Source: CAIWTU01 sp963815135 (GTDB taxonomy: Bacteria; Desulfobacterota; Desulfuromonadia; Geobacterales; Geobacteraceae). From it: a stretch of 64,000 bases of DNA. The position numbers and the translations under genes are program-made. Position 1 is the first letter of the stretch; the number at the start of each line of letters is the position of its first letter. Where the stretch lies: positions 372,001 through 436,000 of the forward strand of contig CAWFFO010000008.1 of NCBI GenBank assembly GCA_963815135.1, written 5' to 3'. The notes beneath the pieces were generated by a model that saw nothing but the letters and a program-made list of their open reading frames with translations, was not told the origin of the DNA and did not search any database. Shown in pieces: positions 37,600 to 47,511 of the stretch.

Positions 37600-37834
37600 G
37601 TGGAACCTCCTCTATGCTGAGAATAATTCGCTGCTTACCTCGATGTCAGTCATTCATTTATAAGGCAAGTCATGAAACCGGTCAAGCTATCTCATCGGGA
37701 AATACGGAGAGGCGGGATCCGGCTGATCAGAACCGGCCGGAAGAGAGAAGGAAATGTAACGGGGATAAGCATTTCAAGACCTTTTACCCCCGTGCTGATG
37801 CCAAGGACTGGCGTGAATAGAATTGTCAATTGTC

Positions 37835-38860
37835 TCACGGTTTATTCGCGGATTGTGTTTTCGGATCGTCGTACCATTTGAAATATGTCTCCAATCCGGC
37901 GGTTCCTGAATCGACCAGCTTCTGCTTGGTATCGTCGCTCAGGCTGAAATCGGTTGCTCTTACGTCAAGGGAATCGATGTAGATGGTTCTCTGCCAATCG
38001 TCGCCATGGAGGTGCATGCTGTCCTGACTGTCCAGCACTGTACCAATGAGCGCCTTGGCGTAGTCGAAGAAGTCCTTGATCTGCTCGTGTACCGGCTCGG
38101 CATTGTCCCGGAATACGGCGATCTCCTTGGCTGCGTCGAGACGGAACCCGAGGGTCTCCTGGTTGAAGACGTAGGCGCTGATCTCCTTTCCGGCTGCCGC
38201 CAGAGCGTCGTTATGCTGCCGGTAATATGCGGGTGTCGTGGCATGGGCTTCGACGTACTTTTCCCGGTCGAAAAGCTTGACCGGGTAGTTGTCCAGGACC
38301 CCTCCGTCCACGTAAACGTCATTGCGGAAATTACGTTTCGCGGCAAAGAACAGAGGGATGGACATGGATATCCGGGCCGCGTCCGCAACGCACATTCGAG
38401 GGGTATGCTCGTTGGAGAAGACTTCGCTGAAGTGTGTGGAGAGGTTGGTGCCGATCAAATAGATATCCCTGAAACCCCTTTGTGGCTTGAGGGCGGCGAC
38501 GTCGTTGAAGGTGGCCTCGCTGTTGCCGGTCTTATCCCTTATGATCCCGGCGATCCAGTCGCGAAAAAAGTCTCCCTTGTACCAGCCGAATTCGGTCAGG
38601 AGCCGGTCCGTATCCCTGATCGCCCCCCAGGAGTCGTCCATGAACCTGTTGAAATCAAGCCCTTTCAGAGTGGCCTCTATTTCGGCCGTGGAATAGTTCA
38701 GCCCGACGAGAATCGCGGTGATGGCACCTGCGGAAGTGCCGCCGACCCTGACGATATTCTGCAAGATCATCCGCTTCTCGAGCCCATGAAGCGCACCGAC
38801 GTAACCTATCCCTTTTACCCCGCCACCTTCGAAAACCAGGTTTCTGAAATGATAGTCCAT
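37835..38860 (-). CDS. Patatin-like phospholipase
   Basis: A 341-residue patatin-family lipid acyl hydrolase. Oxyanion-hole motif GGGVKG (about residues 12-17), nucleophile elbow GTSAG (about 45-49) and the catalytic aspartate in VDGGVLDNYP form the Ser-Asp dyad. No signal peptide or membrane segment is seen, so the protein is probably cytosolic unless secreted by another route. I choose ATG at complement(38858-38860) because GAGGAGG lies six bases before it; an in-frame ATG seven codons earlier (38881) lacks one. The C-terminal 100 residues are helical and unassigned. Confidence 0.88.
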   Translation of the reverse strand: MDYHFRNLVFEGGGVKGIGYVGALHGLEKRMILQNIVRVGGTSAGAITAILVGLNYSTAEIEATLKGLDFNRFMDDSWGAIRDTDRLLTEFGWYKGDFFRDWIAGIIRDKTGNSEATFNDVAALKPQRGFRDIYLIGTNLSTHFSEVFSNEHTPRMCVADAARISMSIPLFFAAKRNFRNDVYVDGGVLDNYPVKLFDREKYVEAHATTPAYYRQHNDALAAAGKEISAYVFNQETLGFRLDAAKEIAVFRDNAEPVHEQIKDFFDYAKALIGTVLDSQDSMHLHGDDWQRTIYIDSLDVRATDFSLSDDTKQKLVDSGTAGLETYFKWYDDPKTQSANKP

Positions 38861-39251
38861 GTTTGCCTCCTCAAGATCCATGAGAATTGTAACTGCGCAT
38901 GAAGAACCACAGTGTATTGCAGACTAAAAAAGCCGCGAGCCGGTTCCGTCCCGCTTATGCGGCCCATATTCCGAAAATATTTCTCCCATCCCGGAATCCA
39001 TCAGAATCCCCTGACTTTAAAATTGAAACAGCTAATTATGCCACGCTTACAATATCATACGTATACTGGTTGTCAATTCAACAGTATTACCGTGGTGAAT
39101 GGGGCCGATGCATCGTGCTCCCCTTCTGCGAAAAGAACTTGGCGCGGCAACAAAAAGAAGTTACGTTTACAGTTGATTTGGCTCCTGATGTATGGGATAA
39201 AAGGAAAATTGTTGTATACAATATAAATTCAATGAGCTGCGGGAGGTAGCT
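38861..39251. other. Intergenic gap, possible promoter for the phosphohexomutase gene
   Basis: 390 nt between the divergent patatin and phosphohexomutase genes. A plus-strand frame over 38899-39249 has no family resemblance or ribosome site and is not credible. A sigma-70-like pair TTGATT (39173-39178), 17-bp spacer, GATAAA (39196-39201) points to the gene at 39252. Nothing else was recognised. Confidence 0.35.
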
Positions 39252-40664
39252 TTGTTGCGGATAAAATTCGGTACCGATGGTTGGCGGGGTGTTATTGCCC
39301 GCGAATTCACCTTTGAAAATCTTTCTCTCGTGGCCCAGGCCACCATGGACTACCTGGCAGACGAGGGCCTGGCGGAGAAGGGGCTGGTTGTGGGTTACGA
39401 CCGGCGTTTTCTGTCACGCCAGTTCGCGGAGAGGGTGGTCGAGGTGGCAGCGGGCAACGGCCTGAAAGTTTTCCTGACCGACAGGTACGTCCCGACCCCG
39501 GCGGTTTCCTGGGCGGTGCGCCACCTGGGCGCGGGCGGCGGAGTGATGATCACTGCCAGCCACAATCCCCCTGTATATAATGGTTTCAAGATCAAGGAAA
39601 GTTTCGGCGGTTCGGCCCGGCCCTCCACCACAAAAAGGGTGGAAGAGATTGTTGAAAAGAATATCGCAGACGGGCGCAAGGTGCTGGAGACTCCTTTTGC
39701 AGAAGCAGTGGCAAGCGGAATGGTTGATGTGATCGATGCAAGGTCATCTTATTATGTGCAGCTCGCCTCTTACGTGGACCTGGACCTGATCCGCAAGGCC
39801 GGAATAGCGCTAGCGGTCGATCCCATGTACGGCGCGGGCAGCGGGTGTTTGCCGGAGCTTCTGCCGGGTGCCATGGAGATCCACGGTGAAGAAAACCCCG
39901 GTTTCGGAGGACGGCCACCGGAACCCACGGAGGAGCACCTGGCCGAGTTGTCCGCCCTTGTCCGCAGCGGCAGATACCGGGTGGGACTTGCACTTGACGG
40001 CGATGCGGACCGTATCGGCGCCGTGGACGAAACCGGAGAATTTTTCTCCTCGCACCGCATATTCACCGTGTTGCTCCGCCATCTTTACGAGCGCAAGGGA
40101 ATGCGCGGCGGAGTGGCGAAGACGGTTTCCGCCACCCGCATGGTCGATCTGCTTTGTGAGAAATACGGTCTGGAGCTTTATGAGACACCAATTGGTTTCA
40201 AGCACATCTGCGAACTGATGCTGGATCATGATATCCTCATGGGCGGCGAAGAGTCGGGAGGGCTCGGGGTGAAGGGACACATCCCTGAAAGGGACGGCAT
40301 ATTGATGGGCCTGCTGCTCCTGGAGGCGATGGCAATGACAGGCAAGGGGCTGCGGCAGCTGCTCGAAGAGACCATGGACGAGATCGGATATTTCCATTAC
40401 AGCCGTATTGATATTCCAATAGACAAGGCAAGCAAGGAACATCTGGTCGAGCGGCTGAAGGCCGGAGGCATGACATGCATCGCTTCCCGGCCGGTGGTCA
40501 GGGAGAACTTCAGGGACGGGTTCAAATACATTTTTGGTGACGGCTCCTGGCTGCTGATCCGGCCGTCGGGAACGGAACCGGTTCTTCGCCTTTACAGCGA
40601 GTCGAGCGATCCTGCGGTGGTTGACGAACTGCTGAAGGCGGGCAGGGAAATCTCCGGGGTGTGA
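39252..40664 (+). CDS. Phosphoglucomutase/phosphomannomutase
   Basis: A 470-residue alpha-D-phosphohexomutase. It starts KFGTDGWRGVIAREFT, has the active-site phosphoserine loop TASHNPPVYNGFK (serine about 101), the magnesium loop DGDADRIG (about 249), a sugar-recognition loop GGEESGG and the phosphate-binding loop RPSGTEPVLRLYSES. It interconverts the 1- and 6-phosphates of glucose or mannose, feeding cell-wall and exopolysaccharide synthesis. TTG 39252, and also TTG 39255, follow GGGAGGT; both give nearly the same protein. The exact sugar cannot be told by eye. Confidence 0.93.
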   Translation: MLRIKFGTDGWRGVIAREFTFENLSLVAQATMDYLADEGLAEKGLVVGYDRRFLSRQFAERVVEVAAGNGLKVFLTDRYVPTPAVSWAVRHLGAGGGVMITASHNPPVYNGFKIKESFGGSARPSTTKRVEEIVEKNIADGRKVLETPFAEAVASGMVDVIDARSSYYVQLASYVDLDLIRKAGIALAVDPMYGAGSGCLPELLPGAMEIHGEENPGFGGRPPEPTEEHLAELSALVRSGRYRVGLALDGDADRIGAVDETGEFFSSHRIFTVLLRHLYERKGMRGGVAKTVSATRMVDLLCEKYGLELYETPIGFKHICELMLDHDILMGGEESGGLGVKGHIPERDGILMGLLLLEAMAMTGKGLRQLLEETMDEIGYFHYSRIDIPIDKASKEHLVERLKAGGMTCIASRPVVRENFRDGFKYIFGDGSWLLIRPSGTEPVLRLYSESSDPAVVDELLKAGREISGV

Positions 40665-40675
40665 CAAAATCAAGT

Positions 40676-40819
40676 GCCCCCTCTCCCCTGCCCTCTCCCA
40701 CAAGGGGAGAAGGGGTGTTTTATTTTACCACTTTGCAGAGTCCCGACAATTTGATACCACTGCCTTTCCATGGGTAAGTTCACAAACATAACCCCCTCTC
40801 CCCCCTGTGGGAGAGGGGC
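40676..40819. repeat. G/C-rich inverted repeat pair between convergent genes
   Basis: Arms near 40691-40717 (CCTCTCCCACAAGGGGAG and following) and 40791-40817 (reverse complement type CTGTGGGAGAGG) are inverted, imperfect copies separated by about 75 bp. Each arm also folds on itself. The phrase CCTCTCCC-CAAGGGGAG is a widely dispersed intergenic repeat type in proteobacteria (from memory). Its position between a plus-strand and a minus-strand gene would suit a bidirectional terminator. Confidence 0.6.
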
Positions 40820-40844
40820 AAAACATGGCAAACTGTCTTGTAAT

Positions 40845-41315
40845 TTACTCCCCGGATTGCCCCGACTTCGCGAACAACCTGTACAGCCGGTATAAACCCT
40901 CATAATCCTTCCTTTGCACATATCCCAGGATGCCGGACAGCGCGTCCGCAGGCAGCGCATATCTGCCGCTTTCCAGAAGCCAGGTGAAAAAATCGGGCAG
41001 GCTTTCATGGGACATGATTTTGTATTTTTTCATGTCTCCTTCCCCTTTCGCCATGTACTGAAGCTTCAGAAAATCAATCGGTATTTCCACTTCATGAATT
41101 TCACTCCAGCAGTCGCCCTTACCGGTGTAACTGATATATACCCCGGGAATTATGAAAACGGTCTGACCGTACCCTGCGTGATCCCGGCATTTGAGGTTGC
41201 CAGTTTCATACATGCCGGCCGGGTCATTTGAAATGACTGTATTTTCAGACCATGAAGAAATTGGCAGGCAGGTAAGGCAAAGCAGCAAAATAATCATGAA
41301 AGGCAATATTTTCAT
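40845..41315 (-). CDS. Small exported protein of unknown function
   Basis: 156 residues from ATG at complement(41313-41315), with GGAG eight bases upstream. The N-terminus MKILPFMIILLLCLTCLPIS is a signal peptide; cleavage is probably near SSWSE, and a lipoprotein signal is unlikely. The mature part has three cysteines, a short beta-rich N-terminal half and a helical C-terminal half (DFFTWLLESGRY, GILGYVQRKDYEGLYRLYRLFA). I recognise no family. The frame extends upstream to 41429 without sensible residues. Confidence 0.65.
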   Translation of the reverse strand: MKILPFMIILLLCLTCLPISSWSENTVISNDPAGMYETGNLKCRDHAGYGQTVFIIPGVYISYTGKGDCWSEIHEVEIPIDFLKLQYMAKGEGDMKKYKIMSHESLPDFFTWLLESGRYALPADALSGILGYVQRKDYEGLYRLYRLFAKSGQSGE

Positions 41316-41495
41316 TTTAGATTCTCCAGATTTTACGATGCATTTCTTTCCCGGCAAGGGAATAGTGCGGATTAAAATTTCGATGCAATACGTACATTTA
41401 CATGGTACATTGAACTGTTGGGATGTCAAAAGGGGCGCGGATTTCCGTAATATCTGTATACTTACAGGCTATAACTCATTTTCCGGTGAACTACA

Positions 41496-44310
41496 ATGGC
41501 GAACGATAAAATTATTATCAAGGGGGCGTGCGAACACAATCTCAAGTGCATCGACGTCGAGATCCCCCGCGACAAGCTGGTGGTTATAACGGGCATCTCC
41601 GGCTCGGGCAAGTCGACCCTGGCTTTCGATACCATTTACGCGGAGGGGCAGCGCCGCTACGTGGAGTCGCTTTCGGCCTATGCCAGGCAGTTCCTTGAAC
41701 AGATGGAAAAACCTGACGTGGAGTCCATCGAAGGGCTATCACCCGCCATCTCCATAGAACAGAAGACTACCAGCAAGAACCCGCGGTCCACCGTCGGGAC
41801 TGTTACCGAGATTTATGATTACCTGCGACTGCTCTTTGCCCGGGTCGGCAAGCCGTTCTGCTACAACTGCGGAAAAGAGATAACCTCGCAGACGGTTACC
41901 CAGATGGCGGACCAGATAACGGCCCTGCCGGAAGGAACTAAATTCAACCTGCTTTCCCCGATGATTCGTGGTCGAAAGGGCGAATACAGGAAGGAGCTGT
42001 CCCAATTGCGCAAGGACGGCTTCGCCCGGGTAATCATCGACGGTAAGCCCTTCGATCTTTCCGAGGAAATCACCCTCGACAAGAACAAAAAGCACGATAT
42101 CGACATCGTTGTCGACCGACTGGTCGTCAAGGAAGGTATCAGGAAGCGCCTCGCGGATTCGCTGGAAACGGCCCTGCATCATGCGGAAGGGGTAGTCAAG
42201 GTGGCGATTGTCGACGGTGAAACCCTCCTTTTCTCCGAAAACCTCGCTTGTATCGATTGCGGAATTTCCTATCCGGAGATGACCCCGCGCATGTTCTCCT
42301 TCAACAACCCTTATGGTGCCTGCCCTGACTGCACCGGACTCGGCACGCGCATGTATTTCGACCCCGAACTGGTGGTCCCCGAACCCCGACCTCTCTCTTC
42401 GGGAGGGGGCCATCGCCCCTTGGGAAAAACGGCTCTCCGGCTGGTACCACCAGACCCTGGAGGCGCTTGCCAAGGCATACAAGTTCGATATCCGGACACC
42501 CTTCAAGAAACTGCCGGACAAGGCAAGAAACATCATCCTGAACGGTTCCGGCAAAGAGAAGGTCGAATTCTGGTGGGAAGAGGACGGCGGGCGCAGGCAT
42601 ATCTACTACAAGGAGTTCGAGGGGGTGCTGAACAACCTGGAGCGGCGCTTCCGGGAAACCGAATCGGAGCAGGTGCGCGAGGAGATGGAAAAGTACATGA
42701 ACGTGATGCCCTGTCCCACCTGCCAGGGCGCCCGGCTGAAAAGGGAGGCGCTGTTCGTCAGGATCTCCGGCCGCAATATCCGGGATATCACGGCACTTTC
42801 CATCAACGATGCATTGTCCTTCTTCGCCGACATTTCATTGTCGAAAAAGGACGAAGAAATCGCCCGTCGCATCCTGAAGGAGATCAGGGAGAGGCTCCAT
42901 TTCCTGGTCAACGTCGGACTGGATTACCTTTCCCTGGACAGATCGTCGGGCACTCTTTCAGGGGGCGAGGGGCAGCGGATCAGGCTCGCCACCCAGATCG
43001 GCTCCAGCCTGGTCGGGGTGCTGTACATCCTCGATGAGCCGTCCATAGGGCTCCATCAGAGGGACAACGCCAGGCTGCTGCAGACCCTGAAGCACCTGCG
43101 CGACCTGGGGAATACGGTGCTGGTGGTGGAGCATGATGAAGAAACCATCCTCGAAGCCGATCATGTTATCGACATGGGCCCCGGCGCGGGAGTGCACGGT
43201 GGCAGGGTGGTGGCCCAGGGGGTGCCGGAGGATGTAATGAAAAATCCCGACTCCCTGACCGGAAAGTACCTGTCCGGCGCCCTCTCCATCCCGGTGCCGG
43301 AGAAGCGGCGGACGCCGGAAAAATTCATGAAGATTATCGGCGCCGCGGAAAACAACCTGAAAGAGGTTGAGGTTTCCATCCCGCTCGGGGTGATGACCTG
43401 TGTAACCGGTGTTTCCGGATCCGGGAAATCAACCCTGGTTATCGATACCCTGTACAGGGCCTTATGCCAGAGACTCTACCGGAGCAGGGAGAAATCCGGT
43501 GTGTACAGGGAAATAACCGGGCTCGATGTGCTGGACAAGGTCATCAATATTGACCAGTCCCCCATCGGGCGAACCCCCCGCTCCAACCCGGCAACCTATA
43601 CCGGGCTGTTTGCCGATATCCGCGACCTTTTTGCCAAGCTGCCCGAGTCCAAGATCAGGGGCTACAAACCGGGGCGCTATTCGTTCAATGTCAAGGGCGG
43701 CCGGTGCGAGGCCTGTTCCGGCGACGGCATCATCAAGATCGAGATGCACTTCCTTCCGGATGTGTACGTGCAGTGCGAGGTATGCAAGGGGGCGCGATAT
43801 AACCGGGAAACCCTGGAAGTCCACTACAAGGGAAAATCCATCGCCGAAGTACTGGACATGACGGTTTCCCAGGCTGTGAACTTCTTCGAGAACATTCCGC
43901 GCATCAAAACGAAGCTGAAAACCCTCGATGAAGTGGGACTCGGCTATATAAAACTGGGCCAGTCGGCCACCACCCTCTCGGGCGGAGAGGCGCAGCGCGT
44001 GAAACTGGCCAAGGAGCTGTCCCGGCGCGCCACCGGCAGAACTATTTACATTCTCGACGAACCGACCACTGGCCTGCACTTTGCCGATATCCACAAACTG
44101 CTGGAGGTGCTGGACAAGCTGGTGGAGACGGGCAATACCGTTGTCATCATCGAGCATAACCTGGATGTGATCAAGACCGCGGATTACATAATAGACCTGG
44201 GGCCGGAAGGCGGACATCGCGGCGGTGAGATCATCGCCACCGGCACCCCCGAGGAAGTAGCCGTGGTCACCCGCTCTTATACCGGGCAATTTTTGAGGAA
44301 GATGCTGTAG
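41496..44310 (+). pseudogene. uvrA: Excinuclease ABC subunit A, one frameshift
   Basis: Damage-recognition ATPase of nucleotide excision repair. The first part has Walker A GISGSGKSTLAFDTIYAEGQRRYVE-type residues, the UvrB-binding region and the zinc-finger-like CYNCGKE block; the second has SGGEGQRIRLA, GVSGSGKSTLVIDTL, CEACSGDG with its following cysteines, and SGGEAQRVKLA with LDEPTTGLHFADI. The frame breaks at 42377-42380, where one extra C in a run of four converts VVPNPDLSLREGAIAPWEK to a wrong frame; removing it restores the full-length protein of about 937 residues. A single shift in an otherwise well-conserved gene suggests a sequencing error. Confidence 0.93.
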
Positions 44311-44409
44311 GAGAAAAGTTGAAAAAGTTCAGGCGGGAAAAAAATTCATGGTGCGGATTCGGGGTGTTACCTTACCAGAAAACACATCATTTTATGATGA
44401 ATGTATTTA

Positions 44410-44739
44410 TCAACGTATTCCGAGACTGGCCATTTCAAATTCCGAACGGTACTTCGCTTTCATAAATTCACTGCAAAGCCAGTAAACTTTGCTGCCGTCA
44501 TGGGTAACCAAGCGATAAATTGCTGTTATGACTTGTGCTGGAAGGCAGGTTTTTCCCGGTATCCAGCCAGCCGGGCGAGGGACCATGTCAATCAGATGTG
44601 AGCATTTCATATTGTCCTCCAACATCCTGTTGAATACTTCCTTTACGTCATCGTTGATTTCCCAATGTTCCACGTTCGAACGCCCGAAAATTGAGGCCAA
44701 GATGGTTTTCAGTTCTTGTTGTTCGCTATGAGACATCAT
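44410..44739 (-). CDS. Small hypothetical protein
   Basis: 109 residues, soluble, no signal peptide, two or three cysteines, no family recognised. It starts with ATGATG at complement(44734-44739), preceded by AAAGGGA, and its start overlaps the stop of the exported protein gene at 44736, so the two are likely translated together. Text such as KVYWLCSEFMKAKYRSEFEMA is helical. Function unknown. Confidence 0.55.
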   Translation of the reverse strand: MMSHSEQQELKTILASIFGRSNVEHWEINDDVKEVFNRMLEDNMKCSHLIDMVPRPAGWIPGKTCLPAQVITAIYRLVTHDGSKVYWLCSEFMKAKYRSEFEMASLGIR

Positions 44740-45425
44740 GGGTTTATTCCCTTTCTTTGCGTTATTGTTCCGATTACAGATTTAAATTCTTCAAAGGACA
44801 TATTTGCCGATCCGAGTTTCAAAATGTAATCAGGACTATTACCATTGATGACCACGGCATTGTTTATTATCGTGCCAGTGTCCCTTTTTTCCGACAAATA
44901 GTATGCGGTCAGAGATTCTTTCTTGCTTGAAAAGACGGTGGAGCCGTCCTCAAAAAAGGCCATTTTTAAAAACATCGCCCAATACCAGAATTTTCTGTCA
45001 TCCGGACATTCCGGAGCCTTATCTCTGGTGGTTCTGGTAAAAGTCGCCTGGACTGCATCGGCCATGGTCATCTTGGACTTTTTCGTGTTTTCGTGTAAAT
45101 CAGGAAAGGATTCCCTTGAGATTTCCTCAAAAGTCAGAACTTTTTTGTTCTTATAGATGAACATGAGCAGGTAATCCGTTCTTTTGATGCGAATGAAACC
45201 GGCAGGAATATCAATCATAATGGCTGGATGTTCTTCAATGGAAATCGAATCGCCTTTGAGAGGGGACGGCCAGGAAGATGGAGGTTGGGCAACGGAAAGA
45301 CACCATTTTTCCTCGCATTTTTGTAATCGCTTTCCAACCTCATGAAGTTCGTCGGTCCCGGCGTATACGTCGGAACAGAAAAAGAAGATGAAATTAACCG
45401 AGATAAGTGCAAGCAAGACACGCAT
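44736..45425 (-). CDS. Exported hypothetical protein
   Basis: 229 residues from ATG at complement(45423-45425), chosen because AAGGA lies eight bases upstream and because it begins a signal peptide (MRVLLALISVNFIFFFCSDV, cleavage near VYAG). The mature part has four cysteines (two in QKCEEKWC) and an alternating strand-helix pattern; no family recognised. It forms a probable two-gene unit with the small protein that overlaps its stop codon. Its GC content is lower by eye than the neighbouring genes, which may point to accessory DNA. Confidence 0.6.
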   Translation of the reverse strand: MRVLLALISVNFIFFFCSDVYAGTDELHEVGKRLQKCEEKWCLSVAQPPSSWPSPLKGDSISIEEHPAIMIDIPAGFIRIKRTDYLLMFIYKNKKVLTFEEISRESFPDLHENTKKSKMTMADAVQATFTRTTRDKAPECPDDRKFWYWAMFLKMAFFEDGSTVFSSKKESLTAYYLSEKRDTGTIINNAVVINGNSPDYILKLGSANMSFEEFKSVIGTITQRKGINP

Positions 45426-45594
45426 GTAATATTCCTTATTAAATTTTTTTATCAATTACCACGGAAAAGGATTTTAATCAATATTTAATGCTTGTGGATT
45501 ATCTTTTTGTAGATATCGTCCGGCTTATAAACTTAATAGGGGTCGGTTTATGATGAGGGCGGTTTAGGCTTGCACGGACAAACATTTAATAGGG

Positions 45595-46575
45595 CTACTG
45601 CCGCCACAGGTACAGAAACTGCGGTGACGAAAACATCTCCAGCCCGTCGGCATTGATGTTGATTAGGTTGACTTCAGATGCTGCACCTGGCGCTGCCGCG
45701 GAATAAATGGATCCCTTGTAGCCGCCGGGACGGTAGTAGCTGACTACCTTTGCTTCAGTGATTCCGAGCGTCTTTTTCATTTCCCCTATCGCGTTGTCGA
45801 GATATTCCACCCTGTCGATCAATCCCGAAGCGAGCGCCTGGTCCGCGGTGTAGATGCGGCCGTCGGCCAGTTTCTCAAGCTCTTTCTCGCCCAGCCTGTT
45901 GTTGCGGCGGGCCAGCACAACCCCGCGGAAGCGGGCGGCGAAACTGTCGATGATAGTCTGCATGATCTTCTGCTCTTCGGGGGTACTTGCCCGGAAGGGG
46001 GACATGATATCCTTTTTCGGGCCGGACTTTATGGACGTTTCAGTGATTCCCACCTTGCCGAGCAATCCTTCCACGTTGAAGCTGAGGACAATTACCCCGA
46101 TGCTGCCGGTTATCGCGGCCGGATGGGCTATTATCAAATCCGACGCAGTTGCTATATAATAGGCGCCGGATGTTCCCATCCCGGTGATGCAGGCATAAAC
46201 CGGGACTTTTTTGCGACTCTCGAATCGCTTGATCTCATGGTAGATGATATCACTTGCCGCAACCGTTCCGCCTGGCGAATTGATGCGCAGGATCACTCCC
46301 GCAATGTCCTCGTCCTTTTCCGCCTTGCCCAGGATTTCCTTCATCAGCGACACGATGGAAGGTTTTTCCCTCATGAGGTTGACCCCATCCGGGTCCTTTT
46401 CCGAAATGAAACCGGTTATATCAACGAGCAGCAGTTTCTTTGCACCTTCCCCTTCGATGACTTTTTCTTTAAGGGGTTTGACCGATGGTATGATGTCCAC
46501 GTTGAACATGGTGCATCCGTTCAGGAAGAGAGGAAAGAGAATAAGTATCGACAGCAGGCGACTCGGATTCGACAT
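45595..46575 (-). CDS. sppA: Signal peptide peptidase SppA-type serine protease
   Basis: 326 residues. The N-terminus MSNPSRLLSILILFPLFLNGC looks like a lipoprotein signal with cysteine in LNGC. The protease core has GVILRINSPGGTVAASD, the nucleophile serine block GMGTSGAYYIATASD, PAAITGSIGVI and the likely general-base lysine in KSGPKKDIMSPFR, all SppA features. Such proteases cleave residual signal peptides in the membrane. AAGGAGG lies seven bases upstream of the ATG. Same strand as the DUF116-fmt-def run but separated by 160 nt. Confidence 0.9.
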   Translation of the reverse strand: MSNPSRLLSILILFPLFLNGCTMFNVDIIPSVKPLKEKVIEGEGAKKLLLVDITGFISEKDPDGVNLMREKPSIVSLMKEILGKAEKDEDIAGVILRINSPGGTVAASDIIYHEIKRFESRKKVPVYACITGMGTSGAYYIATASDLIIAHPAAITGSIGVIVLSFNVEGLLGKVGITETSIKSGPKKDIMSPFRASTPEEQKIMQTIIDSFAARFRGVVLARRNNRLGEKELEKLADGRIYTADQALASGLIDRVEYLDNAIGEMKKTLGITEAKVVSYYRPGGYKGSIYSAAAPGAASEVNLININADGLEMFSSPQFLYLWRQ

Positions 46576-46736
46576 GGGACCTCCTTGGAAAGGCAGCGAT
46601 TGTCGGCCGGTAACAGGCCAAAGAGAAATCAGGTTGGTTTTGTTGGAAGTATACCAGTAAATCGGGCATTCTGAAGGCGAATTGTTTTCAAACGATGGTG
46701 GGGAGGAACTGCTGATTTAAAGTTGACAAAGCGGCT

Positions 46737-47507
46737 CTAGGCCAGTACGGATTTCAGCGCCTCGTCAACTTTCTCTGTTTCCACTTGGGTATTGTAGCAG
46801 GGACCGAAGGGGCGGTCATTGAGGATGCCGAGCACAGGCAGCGGGTAGCAGTCTTTGATACCGGATGTCAGGTCACCTTCGCAGGCAACGGCGATAACCA
46901 GTTTGGGCCTTTTTTCCATGATGACTTTCCTGGCCAGAGTGCCGCCGGTGGCGACCGAGATGCTTATGCCGTATTTTTGGGCCAGGTCCGCCAGTCCATT
47001 GATATTGCACCGGCCGCAGCGAACGCATTTTTCGATGTCCCCGGTGACCTTTATTTCACAGTCGAAAAGCTGGATGCAGTGCGGAAGGAGGATCAGCAGC
47101 CGGTCCGGTTTGATGGACAGCCTCTGCGACATTACCAGGCTGTTGTTCATGGCAATAAAGGACTGGCGGATCGAGTCCCTGGGGATGCCGAATATTTTGC
47201 CGATAAACTCGATTACGGGGAGAAGCAGCTTGATAACGGCCCCGCGCAGAAGGCGGGTAAGGAAGATATCTTTGCCCAGCATGGTGGTCAGGATCAGCAG
47301 CAGGGTGCCGAAGATTATGACCCCTGCAATGAAAGCCAGGATTACCCCGGTGATTTTCGGCAGGTACGGGTGTATTGCGGCAAGCCCGGTATGCTCCAGC
47401 CACCAGATGAGCAGTATGATGCCTGCAATAAGAAAACAGGTGAATCCCATGAGGATTACAAATAACAGCTTGCCCGGAAGTTTTTTTTGAATCTTGTCGT
47501 TACTCAA
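46737..47507 (-). CDS. DUF116 family protein
   Basis: About 256 residues. Two hydrophobic helices near the N-terminus (LLFVILMGFTCFLIAGIILLIWW and VILAFIAGVIIFGTLLLIL-like stretches) anchor it in the membrane. The soluble part carries eight or so cysteines, including CIQLFDCEIK and CVRCGRCNINGL and a late CEGDLTSGIKDC, which suggests a metal or iron-sulfur site. The family is DUF116, function unknown. I take TTG at complement(47505-47507), giving LSNDKIQKKLPG; an in-frame TTG at 47528 overlaps the end of fmt by 17 nt and is the other option. It follows fmt directly. Confidence 0.78.
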   Translation of the reverse strand: MSNDKIQKKLPGKLLFVILMGFTCFLIAGIILLIWWLEHTGLAAIHPYLPKITGVILAFIAGVIIFGTLLLILTTMLGKDIFLTRLLRGAVIKLLLPVIEFIGKIFGIPRDSIRQSFIAMNNSLVMSQRLSIKPDRLLILLPHCIQLFDCEIKVTGDIEKCVRCGRCNINGLADLAQKYGISISVATGGTLARKVIMEKRPKLVIAVACEGDLTSGIKDCYPLPVLGILNDRPFGPCYNTQVETEKVDEALKSVLA

Positions 47508-47511
47508 AATG

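Noticed and set aside
38899..39249. 116-codon open frame before the phosphohexomutase gene
   Set aside because: No ribosome site, no family resemblance, and the composition looks like chance in an intergenic gap.
39810..40703. Antisense frame of 297 codons within the phosphohexomutase gene
   Set aside because: The sense strand encodes an unmistakable phosphohexomutase.
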